Positions 8,761 through 18,547 are shown, counted from the stretch's first letter. The stretch is 64,000 nt of DNA from Trueperella abortisuis (GCF_030811095.1 NZ_JAUSQL010000001.1:2383957-2447956), one strand, 5' to 3'. A program made the numbers and translations. The notes: generated by a model from the sequence alone, not told the origin.

Positions 8761-9702
8761 CTACCGTTCGCCGAAGAGGGTCCGCCCGGAGAGGATGGTC
8801 TCAACCTCGCCGCCCTCCAGGCCCGCCCCGCGCACGTATTCCACCGCGCGAGTGTAGAGCTCGTCCTGGAAGTAGGGGTGATCCGAGCCGAGTAGCAGGC
8901 GCTCGGCGCCGACGGTGTCGCGGGCGAGACGTAGCGAGGGCGCGTGGAAGTTCGCCGAGTCGAACCACATCCGCAGCAGGGATTCGCGCGGGGAGTGCGC
9001 GAAGGCGCCCCAGTGCTGGTAGTTGTCCTCAATTCGCTGGACGAGGAAGAGCAGGTCCCCCGCGAGGTGGGCGATGTGGAAACGGATGTTCGCAAAGCGC
9101 GCCGGCACGTCGGCTTTGAGCAAGTGCAGCACGCCGATCGCGTCCTCCACTGGGGCACCGTTCACCCAGGTCAGGCCGTGGTCCGCGATCAGCGGCGAAT
9201 GGGCGCCCGTGCCAGCCGCGTGGATGTAGACCCGCGCCGAGCGCTGGTCCAGCGCCTCCCACAGCGGCTCGAGCGACGGATCATCCAGCGTGACGTCCCC
9301 GATCGACGTCGGCAGGCAGATGCCCACGAACCCGTCGAACTGGAAGATCCGCTCCAGCTCCCGTAGCGACTCTTTCACGTGCGGCACCGGCAGCGCGCCA
9401 TAGGCGAGGAAGCGGCCCGGGTACTCGGCCAGGATCTCGCTGTAACGGTCATTGACCATGACCGCCGCCCCGAGCGCGGCCTCCGCGTCGGGCACGATCG
9501 GCAGCTGCGGCACGGCGGAGAGCACCTGGACATCCACGCCGGCGTCGTCCATCTGGCGTAGCCGTGCGGCGATGTCCTCTGGCTCCGAGGACGCACGCAG
9601 GTCGCGCGCCACCTGCGTGGTGGCCGGGTCGACGCCGATGCGTTCGAGCAGGTCGAGGTAGTCGGCGGGATAGACGTGGGCGTGAGAATCGATGATCATC
9701 AT
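8761..9702 (-). CDS. Amidohydrolase family (ACMSD-like) metal-dependent hydrolase
   Basis: A 313-residue TIM-barrel hydrolase of the amidohydrolase-2 family, which includes aminocarboxymuconate-semialdehyde decarboxylases. Metal ligands are visible in the N-terminal DSHAHVYP (H-x-H), the internal IHAAG histidine and the C-terminal GSDHPYF aspartate. The substrate is unknown. The start has a good AGGAG ribosome site. It is convergent with pheA and lies just downstream of the lipid kinase gene on the same strand (48 bp gap). Confidence 0.85.
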   Translation of the reverse strand: MMIIDSHAHVYPADYLDLLERIGVDPATTQVARDLRASSEPEDIAARLRQMDDAGVDVQVLSAVPQLPIVPDAEAALGAAVMVNDRYSEILAEYPGRFLAYGALPVPHVKESLRELERIFQFDGFVGICLPTSIGDVTLDDPSLEPLWEALDQRSARVYIHAAGTGAHSPLIADHGLTWVNGAPVEDAIGVLHLLKADVPARFANIRFHIAHLAGDLLFLVQRIEDNYQHWGAFAHSPRESLLRMWFDSANFHAPSLRLARDTVGAERLLLGSDHPYFQDELYTRAVEYVRGAGLEGGEVETILSGRTLFGER

Positions 9703-9750
9703 TGCTCCTTTCCTACGTGATCTTTCCGAGCTGAGAATGTGGCCGCGCGG

Positions 9751-10977
9751 CTAGGCGACTCGCACGCGCAAAGCTCCCTTGTCGATGTAGCCGGAGATCG
9801 TGGCGGACGAGCCCAGCACGTCGCCATCCACCTGGACGAGTTGGGGGGAGTCGGCAACCACGGTGGCCGAGCTAACGCGGTGGATGCGCAGGTCTCCCGA
9901 CGGCTGAACCCCCGGCACGTCCACCGGCTTCAAGCCCAGCCCGTTGAGGCCGACCTTACGCGCCATGTCCACCCAGCCGATGAGCCCGCGCCGGATGTCG
10001 AGCACCCCGAGCTCGAGCCAACCGTCATCGGGGCGCGTGTGCGGATCGAGGACGAGCCCGCCAACCAGCTGACCACAGTTGAGTAGCATGACCGAAAGCG
10101 CCTTCACCCTCACCGGATCGCCCTCCTGACCAGCGGTGATCGTTGCCGACATCCTCTCCGAGCGCAGGTAGGGCACGGCCGCCTTGACGTAGGCCAACCA
10201 GCCGATCTTCGCCTTGAGGTCGGATTCCTCATCCGCCGCAGCCATGATGTCCGCGTCGAAGCCCAAGCCTGCCACCACCAAGAAGGCGTACCTGCCGGGC
10301 TTGGCCGGGGCCGTTGTGGCGGGGTCAAGATCACGACGCTCGGGCCCGCCCGTTTCCTTCGACTCCTGCGTGCCGGTTCCGGCACCGGCCGGAATCTCCA
10401 CCCAGCCGACGTCGATCGCGGCCTCCTGACCGGTGAGCGCGATAACCGCCATGCGGCCGGCGGAGGTGAAGGGCAGGTCCAGGTTCCTGGCGAGCAGATT
10501 GCCGGTGCCGACCGGGAGCAGGCCCAGTGGCGTGCCCGTGCCGGCCAGCACCTCGGCGACGTTACGGACCGTGCCGTCCCCACCTGCGGCGATGACCACC
10601 GACGCGCCCATCTCGAGAGCCTGACGGGCCTGGCCGCCGCCCGGATCGTCCTCGGTGGTGGGCAGCCAAACGGGTTCAGGCAGGTCAGCATCGACGGCAA
10701 CCCGAGCCAGCAAAGCCTTGAGATAGTCGAAGTCAGCGTTCTTCGTAGGGTTGTAGACGACGACCGGCCCCGCCTTCTCCTCCTCGCCCCGCGCCGGATC
10801 GGCACTCACGCCCGGATCGACAAGCCTGCGCAGGGCCTCGATCTGCGCCTCGTTTTCGTCGATTCTGCGGCGCAGTGCATCAGCCGACGCGTTCACCCGG
10901 CCGGCTGACCACAGCGCAAATAGCCCGACCAGCAGGCCAAGCGCTCCGATGGCAATTCCCCAATACATGTCATTCAT
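9751..10977 (-). CDS. Diacylglycerol kinase family lipid kinase
   Basis: A 408-residue lipid kinase. One N-terminal membrane helix (about residues 5-23) and a short coiled region (30-52) precede the catalytic domain. That domain contains the nucleotide-binding GGDGT (132-136) and PVGTGN (155-160) motifs of the DAGK/sphingosine kinase/YegS superfamily. It probably phosphorylates a membrane lipid at the inner face; the anchor supports that. I chose the ATG at 10975-10977 because a strong GGGAGGG ribosome site precedes it; the longer reading frame upstream has atypical composition. Confidence 0.88.
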   Translation of the reverse strand: MNDMYWGIAIGALGLLVGLFALWSAGRVNASADALRRRIDENEAQIEALRRLVDPGVSADPARGEEEKAGPVVVYNPTKNADFDYLKALLARVAVDADLPEPVWLPTTEDDPGGGQARQALEMGASVVIAAGGDGTVRNVAEVLAGTGTPLGLLPVGTGNLLARNLDLPFTSAGRMAVIALTGQEAAIDVGWVEIPAGAGTGTQESKETGGPERRDLDPATTAPAKPGRYAFLVVAGLGFDADIMAAADEESDLKAKIGWLAYVKAAVPYLRSERMSATITAGQEGDPVRVKALSVMLLNCGQLVGGLVLDPHTRPDDGWLELGVLDIRRGLIGWVDMARKVGLNGLGLKPVDVPGVQPSGDLRIHRVSSATVVADSPQLVQVDGDVLGSSATISGYIDKGALRVRVA

Positions 10978-11209
10978 CCTAAACCCTCCCTCCGACATTT
11001 CTGTGGCGAATCTGCGCCATGACCACATATCGACAACGACGCGCAGAACCGAGCGCCCGGCGGGCACGGCAAGAGCAGCGCCGGCGCGGGCCGCCGTCGT
11101 CGAGAGCAAGCAGCCGTGAGCAAGCCGGCCGCCGCCGTCGTTGGCAAGCCGCCGCGAGCGGTTCGGGCCGCAATTGCTCCCCTCGCAAGGCAAGGCATAT
11201 CCTTATGGC

Positions 11210-12499
11210 ATGATCGATATCCGCACCATCCGCGACAACCCCGACCTCGTGAAGGCCTCCCAGCGTGCCCGAGGGGCCGCCGAATCCGACGTCGACGACG
11301 TGCTCGCCGCCGACGAGGCCCGCCGAGCATCGCTCCAAGAGTTCGAGGATCTACGTGCGGAACAAAAGGCCCTGTCCCGCACCGTCGGCAAGGCCAGCCC
11401 CGAGGATCGACCCGCGATCCTGGCCAAGGCGAAGGACATGGCCGAGCAGGTCAAGGCACTCGAGGCGAAGTCGGACGCGGCCGCGGCCACCTTCCAAGAG
11501 GCCATGCTCAAGCTACAGAATCTCATCATCGACGGCGTTCCCGCCGGCGGCGAAGACGACTACGTGGTGCTCCGTGAGATCGGGACGATCCGCAACTTCG
11601 CGGACGAGGGCGTGCAGATCAAGGACCACCTCGACGTCGCCGAGGGGATCGACGCGCTCGACATGGACCGCGGCGCGAAAGTCTCCGGCGCCCGCTTCTA
11701 CTACCTCACCGGCATCGGCGCGCGCCTCGAACTGGCACTACTGACCATGGCCGCCGACCAAGCCGCGGACAACGGCTTCAAGCTGATGAACACCCCCACC
11801 CTGGTCAAGCCCGAGATCATGGGCGGCACCGGCTTCCTCGGCGCGCACTCCGACGAGATCTACTACCTGCCCGCCGACGACCTCTACCTGACCGGCACCT
11901 CCGAGGTCGCCCTCGCCGGCTACCACGAGAACGAGATCCTCGACCTGTCCGCCGGCCCCAAGCGCTACGCCGGCTGGTCCACCTGCTACCGCCGCGAAGC
12001 CGGCTCGCACGGCAAGGACACCCGCGGCATCATCCGCGTCCACCAGTTCAACAAGGTGGAGATGTTCTCCTTCTGCGACGCCGACGACGCCGAAGCTGAG
12101 CACGCCCGATTCCTCGGCTGGGAAGAGGAGATGCTCGCCAAGGTCGAGTTGCCCTACCGCGTCATCGACACCGCCGCCGGCGACCTCGGCGCCTCCGCCG
12201 CCCGCAAGTTCGACTGCGAGGCCTGGTTGCCTTCCCAGAACCGCTACATGGAGGTCACCTCCACCTCCAACTGCACCACCTTCCAGGCGCGCCGGCTCAA
12301 GATCCGCCAGCGCGGGGAAGACGGCATGGAGGCCGTGGCCACCATCAACGGCACGCTTGCCACCACCCGCTGGCTCGTGGCGATGTTCGAAAATCACCAG
12401 CAGGCCGACGGCTCGCTCTACGTCCCACAGGCGCTCCGCCCGTACCTGGGCGGGCGCGAGGTCATCGAGCCTGTCGCCGCGCGGGGTGCCCGGGCGTAG
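11210..12499 (+). CDS. serS: Seryl-tRNA synthetase
   Basis: Charges tRNA-Ser; two of its substrates (UGA and GCU anticodons) are encoded at 14370 and 16729. The 429-residue class II enzyme starts [12 protein letters not shown]. It has the N-terminal coiled-coil tRNA-binding arm (about 25-105) and class II motif 2 in the [15 protein letters not shown] segment. Motif 3 lies near residue 385 ([12 protein letters not shown]). The ATG follows TATCCT (11198-11203) by 6 nt, so the transcript is leaderless; the longer upstream reading frame is discarded. It probably forms an operon with the HAD phosphatase gene 2 bp downstream. Confidence 0.97.
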   Translation: MIDIRTIRDNPDLVKASQRARGAAESDVDDVLAADEARRASLQEFEDLRAEQKALSRTVGKASPEDRPAILAKAKDMAEQVKALEAKSDAAAATFQEAMLKLQNLIIDGVPAGGEDDYVVLREIGTIRNFADEGVQIKDHLDVAEGIDALDMDRGAKVSGARFYYLTGIGARLELALLTMAADQAADNGFKLMNTPTLVKPEIMGGTGFLGAHSDEIYYLPADDLYLTGTSEVALAGYHENEILDLSAGPKRYAGWSTCYRREAGSHGKDTRGIIRVHQFNKVEMFSFCDADDAEAEHARFLGWEEEMLAKVELPYRVIDTAAGDLGASAARKFDCEAWLPSQNRYMEVTSTSNCTTFQARRLKIRQRGEDGMEAVATINGTLATTRWLVAMFENHQQADGSLYVPQALRPYLGGREVIEPVAARGARA

Positions 12500-12501
12500 C
12501 G

Positions 12502-13365
12502 ATGCGTGAGCTGAGCGATGCCCTCGCCGGACTGTCGGCAGGTCCCGACCTCCTCATCGGGCTCGACGTCGACGGCACGATCCTCCATCACGACACGTCG
12601 CTCTCGCCCCGCGTACGCGACGCGATCCTCGCCCACGTAGCCGCGGGCACGCACGTCGTGATCGCCACCGGGCGCGGGATCGCCGGCACCCAGCTCGCAC
12701 TCGACGCCATCGGGCTGACCGGCGTCTACACCGTGTGCTCCAACGGCGCGATCGTCGCCGCCTTCGGGGAGGACCCCGGCCTCGTCCCCACCACGCCCGT
12801 TTCGCCCGACATCACCGACCGGGACGTGCATATCGTCGGTGTCCACACTTTCGATCCCAGCACCGAGATCGCGAAGGTGCTGGAGGGGCTGCCCGACGTC
12901 GCCATCGCCGTCGAGTCCATGAGCTCGGCTACCCGCATCTCCGCGCCGTTCCCCACCGGGGAACTCTCCGGCAGGCTCGTGCTCTCGCCCCCGGATCAGC
13001 TGGTCGGGCCCGACACGACGCGAGTCACCATCCGCGCCCCGCACATGACCGCGATGGAATTGCTTGAGGCCATCGAGTCCCTCGGGCTTCGCGGCATCGA
13101 GTACGCCGTGGGGTGGTCGGCGTGGATGGATCTCGCGCCCGCTGGAGTTTCCAAGGCCGTGGGCCTGGCCGACGTGCAGGCCATCGTCGGCGCCGCGCGC
13201 ACCATCGCCGTGGGCGACTCCGGCAACGACTGCGAGATGCTCGCCTGGGCCGACGTCGGAATCGCCATGGCCAACTCCCGGCCCTACATCCACAAGTTCG
13301 CCGACGCCATCGCACCCCACGTCAACGACGACGGGCTGGCCCTCGTCCTCGAAACCCTGCTCTAG
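12502..13365 (+). CDS. HAD superfamily (Cof-type) phosphatase
   Basis: A 287-residue haloacid-dehalogenase-like hydrolase. Motif I is DVDGT (Asp22/Asp24), and the C-terminal motif III/IV is GDSGND with the conserved lysine upstream (VSKAVGL). The large C2 cap places it in the Cof/YbiV/YidA class of phosphatases, which act on sugar phosphates or nucleotides. The start is 2 bp after the serS stop, so translation is probably coupled. The specific substrate is not inferable. Confidence 0.88.
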   Translation: MRELSDALAGLSAGPDLLIGLDVDGTILHHDTSLSPRVRDAILAHVAAGTHVVIATGRGIAGTQLALDAIGLTGVYTVCSNGAIVAAFGEDPGLVPTTPVSPDITDRDVHIVGVHTFDPSTEIAKVLEGLPDVAIAVESMSSATRISAPFPTGELSGRLVLSPPDQLVGPDTTRVTIRAPHMTAMELLEAIESLGLRGIEYAVGWSAWMDLAPAGVSKAVGLADVQAIVGAARTIAVGDSGNDCEMLAWADVGIAMANSRPYIHKFADAIAPHVNDDGLALVLETLL

Positions 13366-13421
13366 CGGCTATAGCGCGCCGGTAGGTTCGGGCCTGCGCC
13401 GTCGAGCCGGCCGGGCCTGGC

Positions 13422-14096
13422 CTTCACCTAGCCGGCACAGGCCAGCCCCGACACTTCACTTGAGAATTTGACCCACCACCCGACACTTCTCTTGAATATA
13501 CCGACTACCGATCGCTATACGCGCCTGGTAGGCCCCAGACTCCTGAGTTGTGTCGGAACGCGGCCGGGGGGCACCGCCGGGCAGCCGGCCAGCCGGGCCT
13601 TCACCTAGCCGGCACAGGCCAGCCCCGACACTTCACTTGAGAATTTGACCCACCACCCGACACTTCTCTTGAATATACCGACTACCGATCGCTATACGCG
13701 CCTGGTAGGCCCCAGACTCCTGAGTTGTGTCGGAACGCGGCCGGGGGGGCACCGCCGGGCAGCCGGCCAGCCGGGCCTTCACCTAGCCGGCACCGGCCAG
13801 CCCCGACACTTCACTTGAGAATTTGACCCACCGCCCGACACTTCTCTTGAATATACCGACTACCGATCGCTATACGCGCCTGGTAGGCCCCAGATTCCTG
13901 AGTTGTGTCGGGCACCGACACTTCACTTGAGGATTTGGGCTACCTGCCGACACTTCACTTGAATATACCGACTACCGATCGCTATACGGGCCTGGTCGGC
14001 CTCAGATTCCTGAGTTGTGTCGGAACGCGGCCGGGGGGGCACCGCCGGGCAGCCGGCCAGCCGGGCCTTCACCTAGCCGGCACCGGCGCGGACCTT
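13422..14096. repeat. Array of four 109-bp palindrome-ended elements
   Basis: This gene-free stretch holds four elements of exactly 109 bp: 13448-13556, 13625-13733, 13803-13911 and 13915-14023. Each begins CCGACAC and ends GTGTCGG (perfect 7-bp terminal inverted repeats). Each carries two direct boxes CCGACACTTCWCTTGA at offsets 0 and 32, and has a shared interior (ATATACCGACTACCGATCGC). Elements 1-3 are separated by a conserved 68-69 bp GC-rich spacer, which recurs after element 4; elements 3 and 4 are separated by only 3 bp (GCA). Copies 1 and 2 are nearly identical, while copy 4 is the most diverged. No convincing ORF lies here. The structure is consistent with tandem amplification of a MITE-like element or of transposase-binding ends; identity is inference. 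Confidence 0.9.
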
Positions 14097-14369
14097 TTCT
14101 CAACCGTTCGCCGCCTCCCCGGGCAGTGCACCTAGGGAACAACCAACGAAACACTACCTTCGGAATCATCTATGAGGCATCGCCCTCAGTTTTCACGATC
14201 TCAAACATGCGTCACCTACGCACCACCCGCACGTCCTCGCCCACGCACGACTCGTGGCCGGTGGATTCCGACCCAGATTACATCTCCACTGGGCGGGGTC
14301 GGTTTTGGCAGGGGATCGATCTACGTGCCAGAATGGCACGTAGACCGCGCGACATAGGGCGCGGGTGCA

Positions 14370-14457
14370 GGAGGGTTGTCAGAGCGGCCGAATGAGGCGG
14401 TCTTGAAAACCGTTATACGGCGATCCCGTATCGGGGGTTCGAATCCCCCACCCTCCG
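14370..14457 (+). tRNA. tRNA-Ser (anticodon UGA)
   Basis: The acceptor stem is GGAGGGT/ACCCTCC, the anticodon loop is CTTGAAA giving UGA, a long variable arm is typical of tRNA-Ser, and the T-loop is GGTTCGAAT. Discriminator G is at 14457; CCA is not encoded. A rho-independent terminator follows directly. Confidence 0.96.
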
Positions 14458-14463
14458 CAATGT

Positions 14464-14509
14464 GATGTCTCGCAACATAGTTCCGGCTATGTCGCGGGAC
14501 ATCCTTTTT
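14464..14509 (+). terminator. Rho-independent terminator of tRNA-Ser(UGA)
   Basis: A long imperfect stem (GATGTC...CATAG / CTATG...GACATC) with a TTCCGG loop is followed by CTTTTT at 14504-14509, a few bases after the tRNA. Confidence 0.85.
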
Positions 14510-14627
14510 GGCGTGAAGTTGCGCTCCCCATCACTCTCATCCGGCTCCACCAGCCTCAGCCAGCTTCACCAGCCGTCCCGGTCGACCATGCCACCCATAC
14601 CTGAAACAACGCACGCCACCCATTAAT

Positions 14628-14655
14628 GCAATTCTTCTTGCGCAATTATTCTTGC
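14628..14655. promoter_or_regulatory. Tandem operator GCAA-N6-TTGC (two copies)
   Basis: Two adjacent 14-bp units, GCAATTCTTCTTGC (14628-14641) and GCAATTATTCTTGC (14642-14655), each a GCAA-N6-TTGC dyad. They end 17 bp before the MFS start codon. The transporter is followed by an overlapping ArsR-like regulator gene, so this is the likely binding site of that regulator (inference). Confidence 0.65.
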
Positions 14656-14672
14656 ACTATTAGGGTGAGGGC

Positions 14673-16043
14673 ATGGATAACACAAGAGTCCCAGCAGACA
14701 CGCCACCCACCGGCGCACCCGCCGGCGCACCCACCGCAGCCCCACAGCCTCCCTCCCTCTGGCGCAGCCACGACTACCGAGCCTGGTTCGTCGGTGACAC
14801 ATCCTCCAAGTTTTCTGGCGCGCTGCGCTCATTCGCGCTCCCGCTCGCGGTAGTCGCACTGACCGGCTCGGCCACACAGGCGGGTGTCATCGCAACGGCT
14901 TCCCAGGCCATCGGCATCCTGTGCATGGTCCCGGGCGGCGTGATTTCAGACCGCATGGACCGCCGCAAGATCCTCTACACTTTCGCCGCGCTCGGCATGG
15001 CAATCTGGTCGGCGATCGCCATCCTCTTCGCCTCCGGCGCCCTCACCTTCCCCCTCCTCATCACCCTGACCTCGCTCGGCGCCGTCAACGCCGGACTATT
15101 TGGCCAGGTCACGGATGCCATCCTTCGCACGCTCGTTCACGGGGAGGATCTCGTCAAAGCCAGCGCCGCCAACCAGGGCCGCGACGCCTCCATCGAACTT
15201 GGCGCCCCGCCCGTCGGCGCCGCCCTCTACGCGCTCGGCGCATGGGTTCCCTTCGCCGTATCCGTTGCCGGCTACCTCCTCCTCGGCCTGTGCGGCTCAC
15301 TCATCCGCCGCGACCTGCGCCCGCGCCGCGCCACCGAACCCACACCCACCGAACCCACACCCACCGCCACATGCGCCGACGACGTAACCGGCCCGAACGT
15401 CGTCGTGAGATCGTGGACCATCTTCGCCGACGACGTCCGCGACGGCCTCGCCTACCTCCGCGCTCGCCCCACAATCCTGCAGTTGCTGGCGCCGCTGGCG
15501 GTGGCGAACATCGGATTCATGGGGGCTCAGCACGCGATCACATACGCGCTGGTGCTAGACGGCCGGACGCCGGGGGAGATCGCGGCCTACAACACGGCGA
15601 TCGCAGTGTTTGCACTGGTCGGGTCGGTGCTTGCGGGCAAGTACGCGAACCGCCTCCGCACTGGCTGGGTGTTCACGGTGGCAATACCGGCCTCGACATT
15701 AGTGCTGGTGCCGGCGGTGTTTAGCCGGGAGCTCGCGGTCGTCGTGCCGTGCATGGGCCTGTACCTGCTTGCCGCGATCACGACGGCGGGACACCACTCG
15801 ATCATCTTCTCCACCACGCCCGACGAGATGCAGGGAAGGCTGTGGGCCGTCTTCGGACTGATCACGTCGCTGCCGATGGCGGCGGGGCCGACGCTCGCGG
15901 GCGTGCTGCTCGACCGGGGCGAGTACCGCCTAGCGATGGCTCTGTTCATCGCGGTGATGATCGTGCCGGCGCTGGCGTGGTCGGCGATGCCGCGGGTGCG
16001 CGCGCTTCCGCGGCCCGGCGACTGGGCTAATGTGGAGCTATGA
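14673..16043 (+). CDS. MFS transporter (drug-exporter-like)
   Basis: A 456-residue major facilitator protein with about 12 membrane segments. It has a Pro/Ala/Thr-rich cytosolic N-terminus and a basic SDRMDRRKIL loop after segment 2 that matches the MFS motif A position. The pattern is that of the MFS_3/EntS-like exporters. The GGTGAGG ribosome site supports the ATG at 14673. The stop overlaps the regulator gene (ATGA, 16040-16043), so transporter and regulator form one operon behind the tandem operator at 14628-14655. Substrate unknown. Confidence 0.88.
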   Translation: MDNTRVPADTPPTGAPAGAPTAAPQPPSLWRSHDYRAWFVGDTSSKFSGALRSFALPLAVVALTGSATQAGVIATASQAIGILCMVPGGVISDRMDRRKILYTFAALGMAIWSAIAILFASGALTFPLLITLTSLGAVNAGLFGQVTDAILRTLVHGEDLVKASAANQGRDASIELGAPPVGAALYALGAWVPFAVSVAGYLLLGLCGSLIRRDLRPRRATEPTPTEPTPTATCADDVTGPNVVVRSWTIFADDVRDGLAYLRARPTILQLLAPLAVANIGFMGAQHAITYALVLDGRTPGEIAAYNTAIAVFALVGSVLAGKYANRLRTGWVFTVAIPASTLVLVPAVFSRELAVVVPCMGLYLLAAITTAGHHSIIFSTTPDEMQGRLWAVFGLITSLPMAAGPTLAGVLLDRGEYRLAMALFIAVMIVPALAWSAMPRVRALPRPGDWANVEL

Positions 16044-16594
16044 CGAACAAAGCCACCCCGGAGGTTGTTGCCGCGCTGGCCAATCCCGTGCGACTGAAGC
16101 TGCTGTACGAGATCACCGCGTCCGGTCGGGCGCGCACGTCCGACCTCGCGCAGGCCGCCAAGCTCGCGCCCAACAAAGTCTCCTACCACCTGAAGAAGCT
16201 TGAGGCCGCCGGCGTGGTGACGAAGCAGTCAGGCGACGACGCCCGCGAGACCTGGTGGTCCGCCGTCCCCGGGGGCTGGGAGGTCAATGAACCTGAGCTC
16301 GCCCCTGGCCTGTCCGCCGCCCTCGCGCTCCTGGATCAGCACGTGCGCGACCGCTCCGACGCCTTCGCCGCCGAACAACGCGAGGCCGGGGTCAGGATGC
16401 CTTTCGCCAACGCCGACACTGTCCTCACTCTTACGGTTGACGACGCTCGGGTTCTCGCCGACGAGCTCTCCTCGCTGTTCGAGCGGTACGCGGGTTCGAC
16501 GACGCTCGACGCCGCCGGCGAGGCCTTCCGGTACGACTTCCGCTTTTCCCTTCTTCCCATCGGGCGGGCGACCTCCGCGCCGGCGGGCGCCTGA
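16040..16594 (+). CDS. ArsR-like winged-helix transcriptional regulator
   Basis: A 184-residue protein with an N-terminal winged helix (about residues 5-80): ALANPVRLKLL, then a recognition-helix region KLAPNKVSYHLKKLEAAGVV, the HTH_20/ArsR pattern. A C-terminal domain (about 95-175) of unknown ligand specificity follows. No metal-binding cysteine pair typical of metal-sensing ArsR proteins is present. It is translationally coupled to the upstream MFS gene and probably autoregulates the pair through the GCAA-N6-TTGC boxes. Confidence 0.85.
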   Translation: MTNKATPEVVAALANPVRLKLLYEITASGRARTSDLAQAAKLAPNKVSYHLKKLEAAGVVTKQSGDDARETWWSAVPGGWEVNEPELAPGLSAALALLDQHVRDRSDAFAAEQREAGVRMPFANADTVLTLTVDDARVLADELSSLFERYAGSTTLDAAGEAFRYDFRFSLLPIGRATSAPAGA

Positions 16595-16728
16595 CGGCCA
16601 CGATCGGTTCACGTCAACGCCATGACCAGGGACGAAGGGCTTTCACGACGACGGCGATGCGCCAGTCTGCACCGAGGTGGCGCTAAATTGGCGCTGCGCA
16701 GGCGAAATCCGCTATTCTGGTGAAGCTT

Positions 16729-16817
16729 GGAGACGTGGCTGAGTGGTCGAAAGCGCTCCCCTGCTAAGGGAGTAGCCGTGGAAACGTGGCTCGCGGGTTC
16801 AAATCCCGCCGTCTCCG
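16729..16817 (+). tRNA. tRNA-Ser (anticodon GCU)
   Basis: The acceptor stem is GGAGACG/CGTCTCC, the anticodon loop CTGCTAA gives GCU, there is a long variable arm, and the T-loop is GGTTCAAAT. Discriminator G is at 16817 and CCA is not encoded. Confidence 0.96.
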
Positions 16818-16824
16818 CCCGGTG

Positions 16825-16855
16825 CCCCGCCAGGTTGTTGACCTGGCGGGGTTTT
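16825..16855 (+). terminator. Rho-independent terminator of tRNA-Ser(GCU)
   Basis: A perfect stem CCCCGCCAGGT/ACCTGGCGGGG with a short loop, followed by TTTT (16852-16855). Confidence 0.9.
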
Positions 16856-16902
16856 CGTTGCGGTGCCTGCGGAAGCGGGGTGGGCTGTGACCTATTGGCG
16901 TG

Positions 16903-16938
16903 GTGGGGTTATCTCCACCTCTACGGAGATAACCCCAC
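16903..16938. terminator. 14-bp perfect hairpin at the end of the ABC operon
   Basis: A GTGGGGTTATCTCC stem with an 8-nt loop, 50 bp past the stop of the leftward ABC permease gene. It has no T-tract on either strand, so it is either a T-less terminator or an mRNA 3' stabiliser. Confidence 0.55.
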
Positions 16939-16988
16939 AACCGTCTCAGTTACTGTATTTGGTCCCTGGCCTTACGGGCCGGGCCCGG

Positions 16989-17840
16989 CTAGTTGAGCTC
17001 CACCTTCTTGTTCCACGAGCGCTGCGACAGCCACAGGTAGGCCACCAGCATGATGGCCAGGCCCGCGAACACGCCGAGCGGGATGATGTCGCTGTTCGAG
17101 CCGGAGGCGATGAGCCGCGCGATATTGACGTGGATGAATTCGGGCGCGTTGCCCGCTTCGACCGGGGTCATGTCGATGCCGAATGGCACCACCACCAAGG
17201 CCAGGAAGATGATCACCTGCGATGCCAGCCACGCGACGATCGCGGCAATCACCGGGCCGCCGCCGCCCATGCGGCCGAGGCTCCCTGCGCTACCCACCGA
17301 CGCGGCGAAGGTGAAGAACACCGGCCACTGGAAGAAGGATGCGAGGAGGGCCAGCGGGATGATCACGCCGTACAGCACTGGGACCGGGAAGATGTCGCCC
17401 GCAGCTCCCAGCACGTTTCCGACAAGGGCGAAGAGGTTCGGCTCGGCTCCGAAGAATCCGAAATCGAACGTCGTACCGAAGACAAACCACACGAGCGCGA
17501 GCAGCAGGAATCCGACGACGATCGCCACGGCGGTCACGATCATCTGCCACAACAGCTTCGTCCAGTAGATCGTGGCCCCCTTGACCGGGATCGCGTGAGT
17601 CAGGTAGCCCTGCGAGCGGAAGCTTGACCGCCAGAAGTCCACCGCCATGAGGATCTGCACGGCTGGGACCAGCACAATCACCGGCAGCAGACTGAGGATG
17701 GCGCCAAACTCCTCGAGGATCGGGATGCGAAGTGCCACGAATAGGCATCCCAATGCGATGCAGGCGAGGGCGGCGCCGAACACGACGCCGAGCAAGGCGC
17801 GGGTACGAACGAATTCATGTTTAAGCAGTTTGGCGATCAT
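16989..17840 (-). CDS. ABC transporter permease (ABC-2 type)
   Basis: A 283-residue membrane protein with six to seven hydrophobic segments, matching the permease subunits found beside YtrA-type regulators. The N-terminus [10 protein letters not shown] is a typical short cytosolic start. It overlaps the ATPase gene by 4 bp (ATGA), so the two are coupled. The transported substrate is unknown; related operons respond to cell-wall antibiotics. Confidence 0.82.
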   Translation of the reverse strand: MIAKLLKHEFVRTRALLGVVFGAALACIALGCLFVALRIPILEEFGAILSLLPVIVLVPAVQILMAVDFWRSSFRSQGYLTHAIPVKGATIYWTKLLWQMIVTAVAIVVGFLLLALVWFVFGTTFDFGFFGAEPNLFALVGNVLGAAGDIFPVPVLYGVIIPLALLASFFQWPVFFTFAASVGSAGSLGRMGGGGPVIAAIVAWLASQVIIFLALVVVPFGIDMTPVEAGNAPEFIHVNIARLIASGSNSDIIPLGVFAGLAIMLVAYLWLSQRSWNKKVELN

Positions 17841-18544
17841 CGGTACACCTTTCGGAAGAGCTGGTCGATACTGAGTCCGTGTTCAGAGCGGAGGTCGTCG
17901 GCGTCGCCGGTGAGGGTAATCTGGCCGTGACGCATGAAGACGACCGTGTCGAGGGCCGCTTCGAGGTCGTGGACGAGGTGGGTTGACATGATGAGTAGCG
18001 AGTCTGGTTCGAGGCTGTCGAGGACAGCTTGGAGGATGCCTTCGCGGGCGGCGGGGTCGATGCCGCTGATGGGCTCGTCGAGCAGGTAGAGCTTGGCGCG
18101 GCGCGACATGGTGAGCGAAACCTGAACCTTTTCGCGCATGCCCTTGGACATCGCGGAGAGCTTTGTCGATTCCGTGAGCCCGAAGTACGCGATCATGTCG
18201 CGAGCGCGAGCGCGGTCGAAGTCGGCGAAGAGGTCTTGGTAGAGGTCCAGGCAGTAGGCGACGGTGAGCTTGCGGGGCAGGAATTCGGAGTCGGGGAGGA
18301 AGGCGGTGACTGCCTTGGTCTGTGGGCCCGGCTCATTGCCGAGGATGCGAACCTCGCCGCTGTAGCCTGCGTTCATGCCCGCGATGATCTTCAGTAGCGT
18401 GGTTTTGCCGCAGCCATTTTCGCCAAGCAGGCCGACGATGCGGCCCGGTTCGAGCTCGAGGTTGACGCCGGCGAGTGCTTTGACGCTGCCGTAGCTCTTG
18501 TGTAGGTCGCGAATCTGGAGCAGGGGTTCGTGCGTGGGATTCAT
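17837..18544 (-). CDS. ABC transporter ATP-binding protein
   Basis: A 235-residue ABC ATPase with Walker [10 protein letters not shown] (about residues 40-48), Walker B LYLLDEP, and the H-loop in MSTHLV. The ABC signature is degenerate: the [13 protein letters not shown] segment stands in place of LSGGQ, as in YtrB-like ATPases. It is the middle gene of the regulator-ATPase-permease operon and lies 3 bp after the regulator stop. Confidence 0.92.
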   Translation of the reverse strand: MNPTHEPLLQIRDLHKSYGSVKALAGVNLELEPGRIVGLLGENGCGKTTLLKIIAGMNAGYSGEVRILGNEPGPQTKAVTAFLPDSEFLPRKLTVAYCLDLYQDLFADFDRARARDMIAYFGLTESTKLSAMSKGMREKVQVSLTMSRRAKLYLLDEPISGIDPAAREGILQAVLDSLEPDSLLIMSTHLVHDLEAALDTVVFMRHGQITLTGDADDLRSEHGLSIDQLFRKVYR

Positions 18545-18547
18545 GGA

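Noticed and set aside
13448..14023. CRISPR-like appearance of the repeat array
   Set aside because: Repeats are 109 bp with near-identical spacers, and no cas genes are present; not a CRISPR.
13905..14395. Short open frames across the 109-bp array and up to tRNA-Ser
   Set aside because: They run through repeats and change with copy divergence; no ribosome site or conserved domain.
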